Shown: positions 38,892 through 48,359 of the stretch, piece after piece | Position numbering within the stretch: the stretch's first letter is position 1 | How the letters are laid out: every line of letters begins with the position of its first letter | NCBI RefSeq assembly: GCF_900163545.1 | Contig: NZ_FUHW01000038.1 | Span: forward strand, 310,001-374,000 | Direction: 5' to 3' | Source of the DNA: Arthrobacter rhombi | GTDB lineage: Bacteria; Actinomycetota; Actinomycetes; Actinomycetales; Micrococcaceae | DNA length: 64,000 nucleotides | Program-made: the position numbers and the translations under genes | Notes under the pieces: generated by a model | What the model saw: only the letters and a program-made list of their open reading frames with translations | What the model was told of the DNA's origin: nothing | Databases searched by the model: none

Positions 38892-40859
38892 ATGGGATTG
38901 CTCGAGACCATCCATGAGCCGCGCGATTTGCGTGGTCTGGGTGCGCAACAGCTTCAGCAATTGGCGGAGGAGATCCGGGCCTTCCTGATTGCCAACGTCT
39001 CCCGTACCGGAGGACATCTGGGCCCGAATCTGGGGGTCGTGGAGCTCACGTTGGGGATCCACCGGGTCTTCGATTCCCCGCGTGATTCCATCGTTTTCGA
39101 TACAGGACACCAGTCCTACGTTCATAAGCTGCTGACCGGGCGGCAGGACTTCTCCACGCTGCGCCAACAGGACGGGCTCGCCGGCTACCCCGAACGCTCC
39201 GAATCGGTCCACGACATCGTCGAGTCCTCGCATGCCTCCAGTTCGCTATCCTGGGCCGAGGGCATCTCCCGGGCCCGGAAGCTTTCCGGGGAAGGGGACC
39301 GCTACGTCGTCGCCGTCGTCGGGGACGGAGCCCTGACCGGCGGCATGGCCTGGGAGGCCGTGAACAACATCGCCGCCGATAAGGATCGCCGGGTCGTGAT
39401 CGTGGTCAACGATAATGGCCGGTCCTACGCCCCCACCGTCGGCGGTCTGGCCGACCAGTTGGGCGCCCTGCGCCAACGCACCCTGGATAAGGTCAGGACC
39501 CACCCCGTCTACGAAGACACCCTGAACTGGTGGAAGGACCGACTCCAGCAAGGCGGCGCCGTGAGCCGTTTTGCCTATAAGTCGCTGCACGCCACCAAGA
39601 AGGGCATGAAGGACTGGTGGGCCCCGCAGGGGCTGTTCGAGGATCTGGGCATGAAGTACATCGGCCCGATCGACGGACACAACCAGGAGGCCGTGGAAGA
39701 GGCCCTGCAGCAGGCTCGGCAGTACGAGGGCCCGGTGATCGTGCATACGCTCACCGAGAAGGGGCGTGGCTACGGTCCCGCCCTGGCCGACCCGAACGAC
39801 CAGATGCATTCGGTGGGGGTCATCGACCCCGAAACCGGCGAACCCGTCTCCCGGCCCGGAGCCCAGTCCTGGACCTCGGTCTTCGGCGAAGAGATTGCCG
39901 AGATCGCCGACGAACGCCGAGACATCGTCGCCGTCACCGGAGCCATGCTCATCCCGGTCGGGCTGTCCACGATGGCCGCCCGCCACCCCGAACGGGTCAT
40001 CGACGTCGGTATCGCCGAACAGCATGCGTTGACCAGCGCCGCCGGCATGGCCTTCGGTGGACTGCACCCCGTCGTGGCGCTATACGCGACGTTCCTGAAC
40101 CGGGCCTTCGACCAGCTGCTCATGGACGTTGCCCTGCACCGCGCCGGAGTGACCGTCGTGCTGGACCGGGCAGGAGTCACCGGCCCCGACGGGCCCAGCC
40201 ACCATGGCATGTGGGATATGGCACTGCTGCAATCGGTTCCCGGACTCTCCTTGGCGGCGCCCCGGGACGCCACCCGGCTGCGCGAGGAATTGCGCGAAGC
40301 CGTAGCCATCAACGATGCCCCGACCGTCCTGCGCTTCTCCAAGGGCAGTGTCGGTCAGGAACTGGAAGCCATTGAACGTCTCGACGACGGCGTGGACGTG
40401 CTGGCGCGGCACGGCGAAGGAGAGCGGGATGTCCTCGTCGTCGCCGTCGGTTCCATGGCCGGATTGAGCCTGGAAGTCGCAGAACGGCTCGAGGCCCAGG
40501 GGGTGAGTTCCACGGTGGTGGATCCGCGTTGGGTCCTTCCGGTCGCCCGATCCATCATCTCCTTGGCGGCGCGCCACCGGATCGTGGTCTGCATCGAGGA
40601 CGGCGTGAAGGCCGGCGCCGTCGGCTCGCGGATCCGCCAGGAAATGCGTGCCGCAGGGGTCGATACGGCACTGAACGAAGTGGGCCTGCCGACGCAGTTC
40701 CTCAAACACGGTTCTCGGAACCAGATCCTGGAGCGGGTTGGCCTGACCGCCAACCAGATCACCCAGGACACCCTGGCCCAGGTGCTGGGAACCAAGGTCC
40801 CCTTCGCCCGGCCGCTACCCGGCCAGGATGCCCCCACCGGCCAGATACCCCGCCTATGA
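38892..40859 (+). CDS. dxs: 1-deoxy-D-xylulose-5-phosphate synthase
   Basis: The thiamine-diphosphate enzyme that joins pyruvate and glyceraldehyde 3-phosphate, first step of the MEP isoprenoid pathway. 655 residues from this start. The ThDP motif [16 protein letters not shown] lies near 145, and the conserved glutamate of the pyrimidine domain near 375 (GIAEQHA). A C-terminal transketolase domain follows. The ATG at 38892 has AAAGGA nine bases upstream and gives the usual N-terminus MGLLETI; an in-frame ATG at 38862, six bases after a -10, would add ten residues. The stop overlaps the DUF402 start. Confidence 0.95.
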   Translation: MGLLETIHEPRDLRGLGAQQLQQLAEEIRAFLIANVSRTGGHLGPNLGVVELTLGIHRVFDSPRDSIVFDTGHQSYVHKLLTGRQDFSTLRQQDGLAGYPERSESVHDIVESSHASSSLSWAEGISRARKLSGEGDRYVVAVVGDGALTGGMAWEAVNNIAADKDRRVVIVVNDNGRSYAPTVGGLADQLGALRQRTLDKVRTHPVYEDTLNWWKDRLQQGGAVSRFAYKSLHATKKGMKDWWAPQGLFEDLGMKYIGPIDGHNQEAVEEALQQARQYEGPVIVHTLTEKGRGYGPALADPNDQMHSVGVIDPETGEPVSRPGAQSWTSVFGEEIAEIADERRDIVAVTGAMLIPVGLSTMAARHPERVIDVGIAEQHALTSAAGMAFGGLHPVVALYATFLNRAFDQLLMDVALHRAGVTVVLDRAGVTGPDGPSHHGMWDMALLQSVPGLSLAAPRDATRLREELREAVAINDAPTVLRFSKGSVGQELEAIERLDDGVDVLARHGEGERDVLVVAVGSMAGLSLEVAERLEAQGVSSTVVDPRWVLPVARSIISLAARHRIVVCIEDGVKAGAVGSRIRQEMRAAGVDTALNEVGLPTQFLKHGSRNQILERVGLTANQITQDTLAQVLGTKVPFARPLPGQDAPTGQIPRL

Positions 40860-41443
40860 GGCGGCTAGAATCGTTGGCTGCAGCCCCCGGTGACATTTCC
40901 GTAGGTGACGTGGTGATCGCCCGGGCGTGGAAACATGATGGCTGGCCGCATTGGGTCGTCCCCGGCAGGTACCTGGGGGCCGACGAACACGGGCACTGGG
41001 TCATCCAACCGGCAGGTTCGCTGGTGGCCCGACCCGGCGCTGCCTTCGCCGCGGAGTCGGATGCCATTTGCCTGTTTCCCCACGCAGCCGATTGGGTCGC
41101 CACGTTTTACGACGACTCCCATCCCGGTCACTTCCGGCTCTATATCGATGTCTCCCGGAATCTGGGCTGGCAAGCGCTGAAGCCCGTCGGGTGGGAATTC
41201 AACTCCATTGATATGGACTTGGACGTGGTCCGTTCCACGCGCCGGGGCATCTACCTCGACGACGAGGACGAATTCGAGGAGCATGCCCTGTCCATGGGCT
41301 ACCCCGAAGAACTGGCAGAGCGGATGCGTGCCGCCGCCCAGGAGTTGCTGGTGGGCGTGAAGACCCTGAAGGAACCGTTCGGGGTGTGCGCCGACGCCTG
41401 GTTCGAGCGCGGACGCCGGCTGCTGGCACAGGCAGTAGGCTAG
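40856..41443 (+). CDS. DUF402 family protein (possible nucleotide phosphatase)
   Basis: A 195-residue protein of the DUF402/FomD-like fold. The conserved core is beta-rich (residues 15-130) with the acidic motif FRLYIDVSR near 100 and DMDLDVV near 120, as in the nucleoside tri- and diphosphatase Ntdp of Staphylococcus. The ATG overlaps the dxs stop (ATGA), so it is coupled to isoprenoid synthesis at least at translation. Activity is inferred from the family only. Confidence 0.75.
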   Translation: MRRLESLAAAPGDISVGDVVIARAWKHDGWPHWVVPGRYLGADEHGHWVIQPAGSLVARPGAAFAAESDAICLFPHAADWVATFYDDSHPGHFRLYIDVSRNLGWQALKPVGWEFNSIDMDLDVVRSTRRGIYLDDEDEFEEHALSMGYPEELAERMRAAAQELLVGVKTLKEPFGVCADAWFERGRRLLAQAVG

Positions 41444-41519
41444 ATGCGTCGACGCGCCGCCACCGAAGCGGGGGCGCCGAACCACAGCATGAGCACAGGC
41501 CCGAACCGAGGAGAATCGC

Positions 41520-42092
41520 ATGCCGATCCAGCGCACCTACCGCCGCGACGACGACGGGGTCCTGCAATTCCGTGAGGCCTGGTTCGAGCAGGGCGAGGGC
41601 GAGGAAGCCGGCCAGTTCGTGGTCAACCACGGCACCGTCGGAAATTTGTCCACCACCAAGGAAGCCGTCGACGTCGATGCCGAACGGGGGGCGGGTCTGA
41701 TGGAGGCCTTCGCCGACCAGTGCGCCACGGACGGGTTTGCTCAACTGACCGGGGCCGACCAGTCGTGGGTGATTGCCCAATATGCGTTGAAGACCACCGA
41801 AGGAACCCAGCGCGACGAATACTTGCGCGATAAGGCGATGGAAGCGCTGCGCGGCCATCTGGCCTGGCGCGGTCTGGGCACGGTGGAGTCGAGCGACTTT
41901 GCCCCTCGTAAACTCAATATCCGCATCCTCTCCCCGGAGCCAGGCAAGGCGGTCACCGCGATCACCACGTGCATTCGGCAGGCCAAACTCGACTTCACCA
42001 AACTTTCCATCGGTGTGGCACCCCACGACGCCCCGGAGGCGGCCAAACAGAAGTATCCGATGCCGCCCAAGATTCCGTTCTCCGTGGCCTGA
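41520..42092 (+). CDS. Conserved-looking protein of unknown function
   Basis: I do not recognise this 190-residue soluble protein. It starts PIQRTYRRDDDGVLQFREAWFEQGEG, has a central helical region (DKAMEALRGHLAWRGL near 105-120) and ends in a Pro/Lys-rich tail. There is no signal peptide, membrane helix or cysteine cluster. Codon use is like that of its neighbours and GAGGAGA lies five bases before the ATG, so it is a real gene. It lies between DUF402 and an aldo/keto reductase on the same strand; the 76-base gap before it has TAGGCT at 41436-41441 as a possible -10. Confidence 0.7.
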   Translation: MPIQRTYRRDDDGVLQFREAWFEQGEGEEAGQFVVNHGTVGNLSTTKEAVDVDAERGAGLMEAFADQCATDGFAQLTGADQSWVIAQYALKTTEGTQRDEYLRDKAMEALRGHLAWRGLGTVESSDFAPRKLNIRILSPEPGKAVTAITTCIRQAKLDFTKLSIGVAPHDAPEAAKQKYPMPPKIPFSVA

Positions 42093-42133
42093 TCCGGCCC
42101 AGTCCCGACCCGTCTTTTGAAAGGACGTACCCC

Positions 42134-43162
42134 GTGAGCTCCTCCGGCAATTCGACCCGTACCGCGACCGCCGAAACACCTCCAGATATGGAATACCGCC
42201 GTCTGGGCCGCTCGGGGCTGAGCGTCTCCGTCGTGGGCTTGGGGTGTAATAATCTGGGCCGCAGCGGTACCGCCACGGAATCACAGGAGGGGACCAACGC
42301 GATCGTTCACGCGGCGTTGGACGCCGGGATCACCCTGTTCGACACCGCCGACACGTACGGGCGTGAACCCGGACTCTCGGAGACCCGCCTGGGCAAGGCC
42401 CTGGGCAGACGGCGGGAAGACGTGGTGGTGGCCACGAAGTTCGGCATGGACGCCGGGGGAGCCAACGGACGGGATTTCGGTGCCCGCGGTTCCCGCAAGT
42501 ACATCATGCAGTCGGTGGAGGCCTCGCTGGGCCGGCTGGGGACCGATTACATCGACCTCTACCAGTTCCACACCCCCGACGACCTGACCCCGATCGATGA
42601 GACGTTGGCCGCCCTCGATGACCTCGTGGCCTCCGGAAAAGTCCGCTACATCGGTCACTCCAACCGGGCCGGTTGGCAGATCGCCGAAGCCGAATTCACC
42701 GCCCGCGCCGGCGGCTACACCCGATTCATTTCCAGCCAGAACCACTACAACTTATTGGACCGTCGGGCCGAACTCGAGGTCCTCCCGGCCTCAAACGCCT
42801 ACGGGTTGGGTGTGTTGCCCTACTTCCCGTTGGCCAACGGTCTACTGACCGGCAAGTACACGACCGGACAGGCGCCCACGGGCAGCCGGCTGAGCCACTC
42901 GCGGCAAAACCTGTTGGAGAGGGCCGATTTCGACCAGCTGGCCGAACTCGCCGATTTTGCTGCGGCCCGGCACCTGACACCGGTGCAGGTGGCCTTCTCC
43001 TGGCTGGCAGCCCAGGCACCGGTTTCCAGCGTCATTGCCGGAGCCACCCGGGTGGAACAAGTCCGCCAGAATGCCGCAGCAGCAGCCTGGAAGCCCACCG
43101 CCGACGACCTGATCGAACTGGACCGTATTTTCCCTCGTGAGCCGAAAGTCGCTCTCTTCTAG
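42134..43162 (+). CDS. Aldo/keto reductase
   Basis: A 342-residue NADPH-dependent oxidoreductase with an (alpha/beta)8 barrel. The catalytic tetrad is visible: D70 and Y75 (FDTADTYG), K101 (ATKFG) and H145 (YQFHTP). The region GATRVEQVRQNAAAA near the end binds the cofactor phosphate. It is nearest to the YajO/potassium-channel-beta-like branch; substrate unknown. The GTG at 42134 has AAAGGA nine bases upstream; an internal ATG at 42188 would also leave a complete barrel. Confidence 0.88.
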   Translation: MSSSGNSTRTATAETPPDMEYRRLGRSGLSVSVVGLGCNNLGRSGTATESQEGTNAIVHAALDAGITLFDTADTYGREPGLSETRLGKALGRRREDVVVATKFGMDAGGANGRDFGARGSRKYIMQSVEASLGRLGTDYIDLYQFHTPDDLTPIDETLAALDDLVASGKVRYIGHSNRAGWQIAEAEFTARAGGYTRFISSQNHYNLLDRRAELEVLPASNAYGLGVLPYFPLANGLLTGKYTTGQAPTGSRLSHSRQNLLERADFDQLAELADFAAARHLTPVQVAFSWLAAQAPVSSVIAGATRVEQVRQNAAAAAWKPTADDLIELDRIFPREPKVALF

Positions 43163-43173
43163 GAGGGGACCTC

Positions 43174-43911
43174 ATGAGCGAATCAGCAGAGGAACTGAAC
43201 ACACTGCCGGACTTCGAGCGCTGGGAAACGTTCTGGGTGGGCGGCCAACGCGTCGGTGCCCTGCATCGCGTCTGGCAAGATTCGGTGCTGTTGACCCGCA
43301 TCGCCATCGAGGACGAATCGGGGGACTATCTGGCCGAGTCACGGATCCGCTTCGTGCCCGGCCCCGACTGGGATCTGAGCTGGTTCCATTCCAGTGGGAT
43401 GGATGAACCGGTCCTGTTGCATAATCCGGCCAACTGGACCCACACCGGCAGCCTGCCGGTGGTCACAGCAGAATCTCTGACCGCCCTCGACGGGCGTGAA
43501 CTGCCCACGGGAGTGAGCCGGCAAGCCCCGGCGGGCACGGTCCCGGGGTACGGGGAGTTCCTCGTCTTGCAGAACCTCATCGGACGCGGCCTGTTGGAGG
43601 CGTCATGGCGGAGCATCCACGACGATGACGGGCAGGTGCAGCAAACGAAGATGGTGGCCGTCGCGGACCAGCAGCCACCTGAATACGTATCGGCACCTCT
43701 TACCGGCGGACCGACGCTGCGGTATGACCGTTTCGACGATGACCAACGCGCGGCCAGCCATTGGTTGGTCGACGGGGCGATTCTGGCCAGCGAATGGGGA
43801 GGAGCGTATTCGCTTCGGGTCGCGGATGAGGCCGGATCCGCGGCCTGGGAGTCCATCGCCGGGCTACAAGAATCCACCGCCCGCTTCCTGCTCCACGGTA
43901 CCCGCCCCTGA
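43174..43911 (+). CDS. Protein of unknown function
   Basis: A 245-residue soluble, Trp-rich acidic protein that I do not recognise. The pattern is mostly beta (WETFWVGGQRVGALHRVWQDSVLLTRI, in part). There is no signal peptide or membrane span. GGAGGGG stands five bases before the ATG and the gap from the aldo/keto reductase is only 11 bases, so the two are cotranscribed and perhaps act together. It converges with the Rieske gene, 18 bases away. Confidence 0.7.
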   Translation: MSESAEELNTLPDFERWETFWVGGQRVGALHRVWQDSVLLTRIAIEDESGDYLAESRIRFVPGPDWDLSWFHSSGMDEPVLLHNPANWTHTGSLPVVTAESLTALDGRELPTGVSRQAPAGTVPGYGEFLVLQNLIGRGLLEASWRSIHDDDGQVQQTKMVAVADQQPPEYVSAPLTGGPTLRYDRFDDDQRAASHWLVDGAILASEWGGAYSLRVADEAGSAAWESIAGLQESTARFLLHGTRP

Positions 43912-43929
43912 CCACGGGACCGGGGTGGA

Positions 43930-44358
43930 CTAGAGGTAGATCAGGACGTCCTTGCCCTTGATCTCCGCGGCAAAACGGGCCAGCGGTTTAGAGGCGGGGC
44001 CGACCACTGCCGATCCGTCATCATGGGAGAATTCCGAGCCATGGCAGGGGCACTTGAAGTCCTTTTTCGTCACGCCCACCGTGCACCCCTGATGGGTACA
44101 AACCGCCGTATAGGCCAGAACCGTGGTCTCGTCCTTGCGCCAGAGCAAGTACGTGTCACCGCTGACGGCCACCGAGGCGCTCTCGCCGACGGCCAACTCG
44201 TCGGTGGTCGTCGCTTTCGTGGCTTCGCCGCTGGGTTCGGGGACTTCCTCAACGGAGGAGCCGCCGCCGCAGGCCGCCAAGGCGGCGCCGGTCCCCAGAA
44301 CCAATGAACCTCCCAGAACGGTCCGACGTCCGGTGGTCTGCGCTGTGAACTGTTCCAT
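43930..44358 (-). CDS. Tat-exported Rieske [2Fe-2S] lipoprotein, copy 1
   Basis: A 142-residue protein with a twin-arginine signal (R11-R12 before a hydrophobic stretch) and a lipobox LAAC at C30, so it is probably exported folded and anchored outside the membrane. The Rieske cluster ligands are C87, H89 in CTHQGC and C105, H106 in CPCHGS, with C92 and C103 able to form the usual disulfide. It is a short soluble electron carrier; no bc1 genes are nearby. The next gene upstream is a paralogue, 48 bases away. Confidence 0.88.
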   Translation of the reverse strand: MEQFTAQTTGRRTVLGGSLVLGTGAALAACGGGSSVEEVPEPSGEATKATTTDELAVGESASVAVSGDTYLLWRKDETTVLAYTAVCTHQGCTVGVTKKDFKCPCHGSEFSHDDGSAVVGPASKPLARFAAEIKGKDVLIYL

Positions 44359-44364
44359 GAATCC

Positions 44365-44370
44365 ATTGTG
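44365..44370 (-). promoter_or_regulatory. Candidate -10 for leaderless Rieske copy 1
   Basis: On the minus strand CACAAT, six bases (GGATTC), ATG at 44358. Confidence 0.35.
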
Positions 44371-44406
44371 GCACCTGGGCGAATCGGCAGGAAACCCCCG
44401 GGCGGA

Positions 44407-44853
44407 CTAGGGGTAGAGCACGATCTTTCCATCGGTGATTTCTGCCGCATAACGGGTCAGTGCCTCGCGGGCGGGGCCACCGGTGGCCGTACCGTCATCT
44501 GGGTTGAAATGCGATTCGTGGCAGGGACAGATGAAATCGGCCTCGCCCGGACCCACCCGGCACCCGGCATGTGTGCAGACGGCGGTATAGGCCAGAACCG
44601 TCTCATCGTCCTTGCGGTAGAGCAGATACGTTTCGCCGGTGGCTTCGGCATCGACGTTCACCATGGCACCCACGGGAAGGTCCGCGACAGGAGCGACCGT
44701 CAGTGGGGTACCGGTAGGTTCCGGCACAGGCTGTGAGGTGTTCTGGGGCGCCGCTGAGGACCCGTCCCCGCAGGCGGCGAGCGTCGTGCCCGCCCCGAGG
44801 GCAAGCGTGGATCCCAGGACCAGACGGCGACACGGTTGTGCTGAGGTGCTCAT
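44407..44853 (-). CDS. Tat-exported Rieske [2Fe-2S] lipoprotein, copy 2
   Basis: A 148-residue paralogue of the neighbouring gene. The signal has R9-R10 and a lipobox LAAC at C28, followed by a Ser/Pro/Thr linker. Ligands are C93 and H95 in CTHAGC and C111 and H112 in CPCHES; the usual glycine after the histidine is glutamate here. C98 and C109 are present for the disulfide. Tandem duplication with clear divergence suggests two carriers with different redox potential or partners. Confidence 0.88.
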   Translation of the reverse strand: MSTSAQPCRRLVLGSTLALGAGTTLAACGDGSSAAPQNTSQPVPEPTGTPLTVAPVADLPVGAMVNVDAEATGETYLLYRKDDETVLAYTAVCTHAGCRVGPGEADFICPCHESHFNPDDGTATGGPAREALTRYAAEITDGKIVLYP

Positions 44854-44859
44854 ACCGTG

Positions 44860-44865
44860 ATTCTT
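44860..44865 (-). promoter_or_regulatory. Candidate -10 for leaderless Rieske copy 2
   Basis: On the minus strand AAGAAT, six bases (CACGGT), ATG at 44853. Confidence 0.35.
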
Positions 44866-44879
44866 TCATGACCACGCAG

Positions 44880-44913
44880 GACGGCGATGCCCCGGGAAGG
44901 GGGCATCGCCGTC
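44880..44913 (-). terminator. Long hairpin after fadJ
   Basis: A perfect 14-bp stem (44880-44893 with 44900-44913) around GGGAAG, 29 bases after the fadJ stop on the minus strand and before Rieske copy 2. No T run follows, but the stem is strong enough to be a probable terminator. Confidence 0.65.
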
Positions 44914-44942
44914 ATGTCGGGCAACTCACATGAAGTGGTGGA

Positions 44943-47072
44943 TCACTCCGCGTGGAAGCGGGCGCCCCGCATCCGTTCGGAGGCTCCGACACGGTCCAGA
45001 TACGGGGTGATGCCGCCCAGATGCATCGGCCATCCGGCACCCAGGATCATGCACAGGTCGATATCCTCGGGGCCGGCAACGACGCCCTCGTCGAGCATCA
45101 GACCGATCTCTTCGGCCAGCGCGTCCTGGGTGCGCACCAACAACTCCTGCGAGGTGCTCGGCGTCGACCCGAAGCTGAGCAGCTCGAGAGTCGACTCCGG
45201 GATGGACCGGCTTCCGTCCTCGTTCTGGACCCAGACCGACTTCAGCCCGTTGTCGATCAGCGCCTGCTGGTTTGCCGAGACGCGGAATCGGTCGCCGAAG
45301 GCCTCATGCAGGGACTCCATGACGTGCTGGGCGACGGGGATCCCGACCATGGCCAGGAGCGTGAAGGGGCTCATGGGCAGGCCCAGGGGGCGCAACGCGT
45401 TGTCTGCGACCTCGGCGGGGGTGCCGTCGTCGAAAGCATTGGAGACCTCGCCCATGAGACGCAGCAGGACGCGGTTGACCACGAAGGCCGCCGCATCCTT
45501 GACCAGGACCGCCGTCTTGCGCAGATCCTTGGCCACGGCGAAGGCGGTGGCCAGAACGACGTCGTCGGTTTTGGGGGCCCTGACGATCTCGATCAGCGGC
45601 ATCGCTGCCACCGGGTTGAAGAAGTGGAAGCCAACCACCCGTTCGGGGTGCAACAGGTCCGCCGCCATCTCCGTCACCGATAAGGAGGAGGTGTTGGTGG
45701 CCAGGATGCATTCGGAGGAGACGACGGCCTCCACCTCGGCGAAGACCTGCTTCTTGACCTGAAGCTCCTCGAAGACGGCCTCGATGACCAGATCGGCGTC
45801 GGCGAAGGCCTCCTTGGAAACCGAACCGGTGACCAGACCCTTCGTGCGATTGGCCGCATCTGCGGAGATCCGCTTCTTGGCCAGCAGCTTATCGACCTCG
45901 CCGTGGATATAGGACAGGCCCTTGTCCACCCGACCCTGATCGATATCGGTGATCACGACCGGGACCTTCAGCATTCTGGCGAAGAGCAGCGCGAACTGTC
46001 CAGCCATGAGCCCGGCACCAACGACACCGATCTTGGTGACCGGGCGGGCGAGCTTGCGGTCGGGGGCGCCTGCCGGGCGTTTGGCCCGTTTCTGCACCAG
46101 ATCCAAGAAGGAGTAGACGGTGTCGTGGAACTGCGGGGTCTGCATCAGTTCGACGAGGGCAGCGCATTCGAGTCGTGCCGATTCGGCCTGGCTGATCGTC
46201 TTGCCGGCCTCGAAGACATCCAGGACCTTGCCCGGCGCCGGGGCGGCACCGGCGGTCTTGGCTTCGACGAAGGCTCGGCCCTTGGCGACCGCAGCATCCC
46301 AACGTTCTGCCACGGCCGGGTCGGTGGCCGGATCCACGGCGTTCGGCCGAGAAACCTCGGCACCTGTCAGGACGGTATCCGCCCAGGCCAGGGACTGCTC
46401 GACGAAATCGGCCGGCTCGAACAGGGCATCGGCGATGCCCAGCTTGAAGGCGGCGGGGCCGGCCAACGAACGGTTGTTGTTCAACGGGTTCTCGATCATC
46501 ACCGTCGTGGCGGCTTCCGGGCCGATCAGACGCGGCAGGCGGTAGACGCCGCCCCAGCCGGGGACCAGACCGATGAAGGCCTCCGGCAGACCCAGGCCGT
46601 TGGCACCGGAGGAGACGGTGCGGTAGTTCGCGGCCAGCGCGACTTCCAAGCCTCCGCCGAGGGCGACGCCGTTGATGAAGGCGAAGGTCGGCACCCCGAG
46701 ATCGGCCAGCAGATCGTAGGCGGCATGACCGAGCTCGGCCATCAGCGCCCCGCTGGAGGACTTCTTCAGGGTTTTCACCGTCGTCAGATCCGCGCCGGCG
46801 ACGAGGAAATGGGGTTTGCCGGTGACGGCGAGGGCCTGGATCTGCCCGGCAGCGGCTCGTTCGTGTTGGCGGTTGAGTTCGCGCCCGAATTCGATGAGGG
46901 TACTCGGGCCCAACGTGGTCGGTTTGCTGTGGTCCAGCCCGTTGTCCAGGGTCAGCAGCGCGAGTTTTGCTCCCGACGCTAGCGTGACGTCTGAGACCAG
47001 GGTGTGGGTGATGATTTCGTCGGGGACCTGCGCGGCAAGTTCCTCGAAGCGGTCAAAATCCTGGGTAGCCAT
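44943..47072 (-). CDS. fadJ: Fatty-acid oxidation multifunctional enzyme (enoyl-CoA hydratase / 3-hydroxyacyl-CoA dehydrogenase)
   Basis: A 709-residue beta-oxidation alpha subunit. The N-terminal crotonase domain has the oxyanion motif AGADL near 95 and GGGLEVALAANYR, followed by the catalytic glutamates (LPEAFIGLVPGWGG). The dehydrogenase domain begins near 345 with IGVVGAGLMAGQFA (NAD loop) and FHFFNPVAAMPL with its catalytic histidine. It hydrates enoyl-CoA and oxidises the product to 3-ketoacyl-CoA, which the thiolase upstream cleaves. Three bases separate the two genes. Symbol fadB or fadJ depends on convention. Confidence 0.92.
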   Translation of the reverse strand: MATQDFDRFEELAAQVPDEIITHTLVSDVTLASGAKLALLTLDNGLDHSKPTTLGPSTLIEFGRELNRQHERAAAGQIQALAVTGKPHFLVAGADLTTVKTLKKSSSGALMAELGHAAYDLLADLGVPTFAFINGVALGGGLEVALAANYRTVSSGANGLGLPEAFIGLVPGWGGVYRLPRLIGPEAATTVMIENPLNNNRSLAGPAAFKLGIADALFEPADFVEQSLAWADTVLTGAEVSRPNAVDPATDPAVAERWDAAVAKGRAFVEAKTAGAAPAPGKVLDVFEAGKTISQAESARLECAALVELMQTPQFHDTVYSFLDLVQKRAKRPAGAPDRKLARPVTKIGVVGAGLMAGQFALLFARMLKVPVVITDIDQGRVDKGLSYIHGEVDKLLAKKRISADAANRTKGLVTGSVSKEAFADADLVIEAVFEELQVKKQVFAEVEAVVSSECILATNTSSLSVTEMAADLLHPERVVGFHFFNPVAAMPLIEIVRAPKTDDVVLATAFAVAKDLRKTAVLVKDAAAFVVNRVLLRLMGEVSNAFDDGTPAEVADNALRPLGLPMSPFTLLAMVGIPVAQHVMESLHEAFGDRFRVSANQQALIDNGLKSVWVQNEDGSRSIPESTLELLSFGSTPSTSQELLVRTQDALAEEIGLMLDEGVVAGPEDIDLCMILGAGWPMHLGGITPYLDRVGASERMRGARFHAE

Positions 47073-47075
47073 GTC

Positions 47076-48317
47076 TTAGGCGTCCTTCCCGTAGTCGGCG
47101 TGGTGGGGGTTTTCCCAGATGACGGTGCCGCCCATGCCCAACCCGACGCACATGGTGGTCAGGCCGTAACGCACGGAAGGGTCGGCCTCGAATTGCCGGG
47201 CGAGCTGGTTCATCAGACGAACACCCGAGGAAGCCAGTGGGTGTCCGACAGCGATGGCCCCACCATAACGGTTGACCCGGGGATCGTCGTCGGCGATGCC
47301 GTAATGGTCCAAGAAGGACAGGACCTGAACGGCGAAGGCCTCATTGATCTCAAAGAGTCCGATGTCCTCGATGGACAGACCTGCCTGGGCCAGGGCCTTT
47401 TCCGTGGCGGGCACGGGGCCGATGCCCATCACCTGCGGCTCGACGCCGGCGAAGGCGTAACCAACCAGGCGCATCTTGGGGTCCAGCCCCAATTCCTCGG
47501 CTGCCTCGGAGGAGGTCAGCAGGGCGGCGGTGGCGCCGTCGTTCAGTCCCGCTGCGTTGCCTGCGGTGACGTGACCGTGGGCGCGGAAGGGGGTGCGCAG
47601 GGATTCGAGATCCTCGAGCGTGGTGCCGGGGCGCGGTGGTTCGTCGGTCGTGTTCAGGGCCCAGCCTTCACCCGGACGGCGTGCGGCCACGGGGACCAGA
47701 TCGGGTTGGATGTTTCCGGCTTCATACGCGGCAGCCAGTTTGGTCTGGCTGGCCAGGGCGTATCGGTCGGCACGCTCCTTGGTGATGGCTGGGAAGCGGT
47801 CGTGTAGATTCTCGGCCGTGTTGCCCATGTTCAGTGCCGCAGGGTCCACGAGGCGCTCGGAAACGAAACGGGGGTTCGGGTCGGCGTCGGCGCCCATGGG
47901 GTGGTTGCCCATATGTTCGACACCACCGGCGACGACGACGTCATAGGCGCCGAAGGCGATGGAAGAAGCGGTAGTGGTCACCGCGGTCATCGCACCGGCA
48001 CACATCCTGTCGATGGCGAAGCCGGGCACGGATTGCGGCAGCCCGGCCAGCAAGGCGGCGGTGCGCCCGATGGTGAGGCCCTGGTCGCCGGTCTGGGTGG
48101 TTGCGGCGATAGCGACCTCGTCGATACGCTCCGCGGGAACCTCGGGGTTGCGGCGCAGAAGGTCGCGGATGCACTTGACCACCAAGTCATCGGCGCGGGT
48201 GCCGTGGTAAATACCCTTCTCTCCGGCCTTGCCGAAGGGGGTGCGGACGCCGTCGACGAACACGACGTCGCGGACCTGCCGGTTGCGCGGCAGCGCGCGT
48301 GCGGTTGTTGGGCTCAC
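47076..48317 (-). CDS. fadA: Acetyl-CoA C-acyltransferase (thiolase)
   Basis: A 413-residue degradative thiolase that cleaves 3-ketoacyl-CoA with CoA in beta-oxidation. The acyl-carrying C106 (DRMCAGAM), the NEAFA motif, the GGAIAVGHPLASSG histidine loop and the second cysteine in TMCVGLGMGG are all present. The GTG at 48317 follows AAGGAG by nine bases; an earlier in-frame ATG at 48359 would overlap the promoter -10 and is rejected. First gene of the fadA-fadJ operon, controlled by the operator-bearing promoter upstream. Confidence 0.94.
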   Translation of the reverse strand: MSPTTARALPRNRQVRDVVFVDGVRTPFGKAGEKGIYHGTRADDLVVKCIRDLLRRNPEVPAERIDEVAIAATTQTGDQGLTIGRTAALLAGLPQSVPGFAIDRMCAGAMTAVTTTASSIAFGAYDVVVAGGVEHMGNHPMGADADPNPRFVSERLVDPAALNMGNTAENLHDRFPAITKERADRYALASQTKLAAAYEAGNIQPDLVPVAARRPGEGWALNTTDEPPRPGTTLEDLESLRTPFRAHGHVTAGNAAGLNDGATAALLTSSEAAEELGLDPKMRLVGYAFAGVEPQVMGIGPVPATEKALAQAGLSIEDIGLFEINEAFAVQVLSFLDHYGIADDDPRVNRYGGAIAVGHPLASSGVRLMNQLARQFEADPSVRYGLTTMCVGLGMGGTVIWENPHHADYGKDA

Positions 48318-48359
48318 TGGGGGTGACTCCTTGCGTGGAATGAATGTGATCCACTCCAT

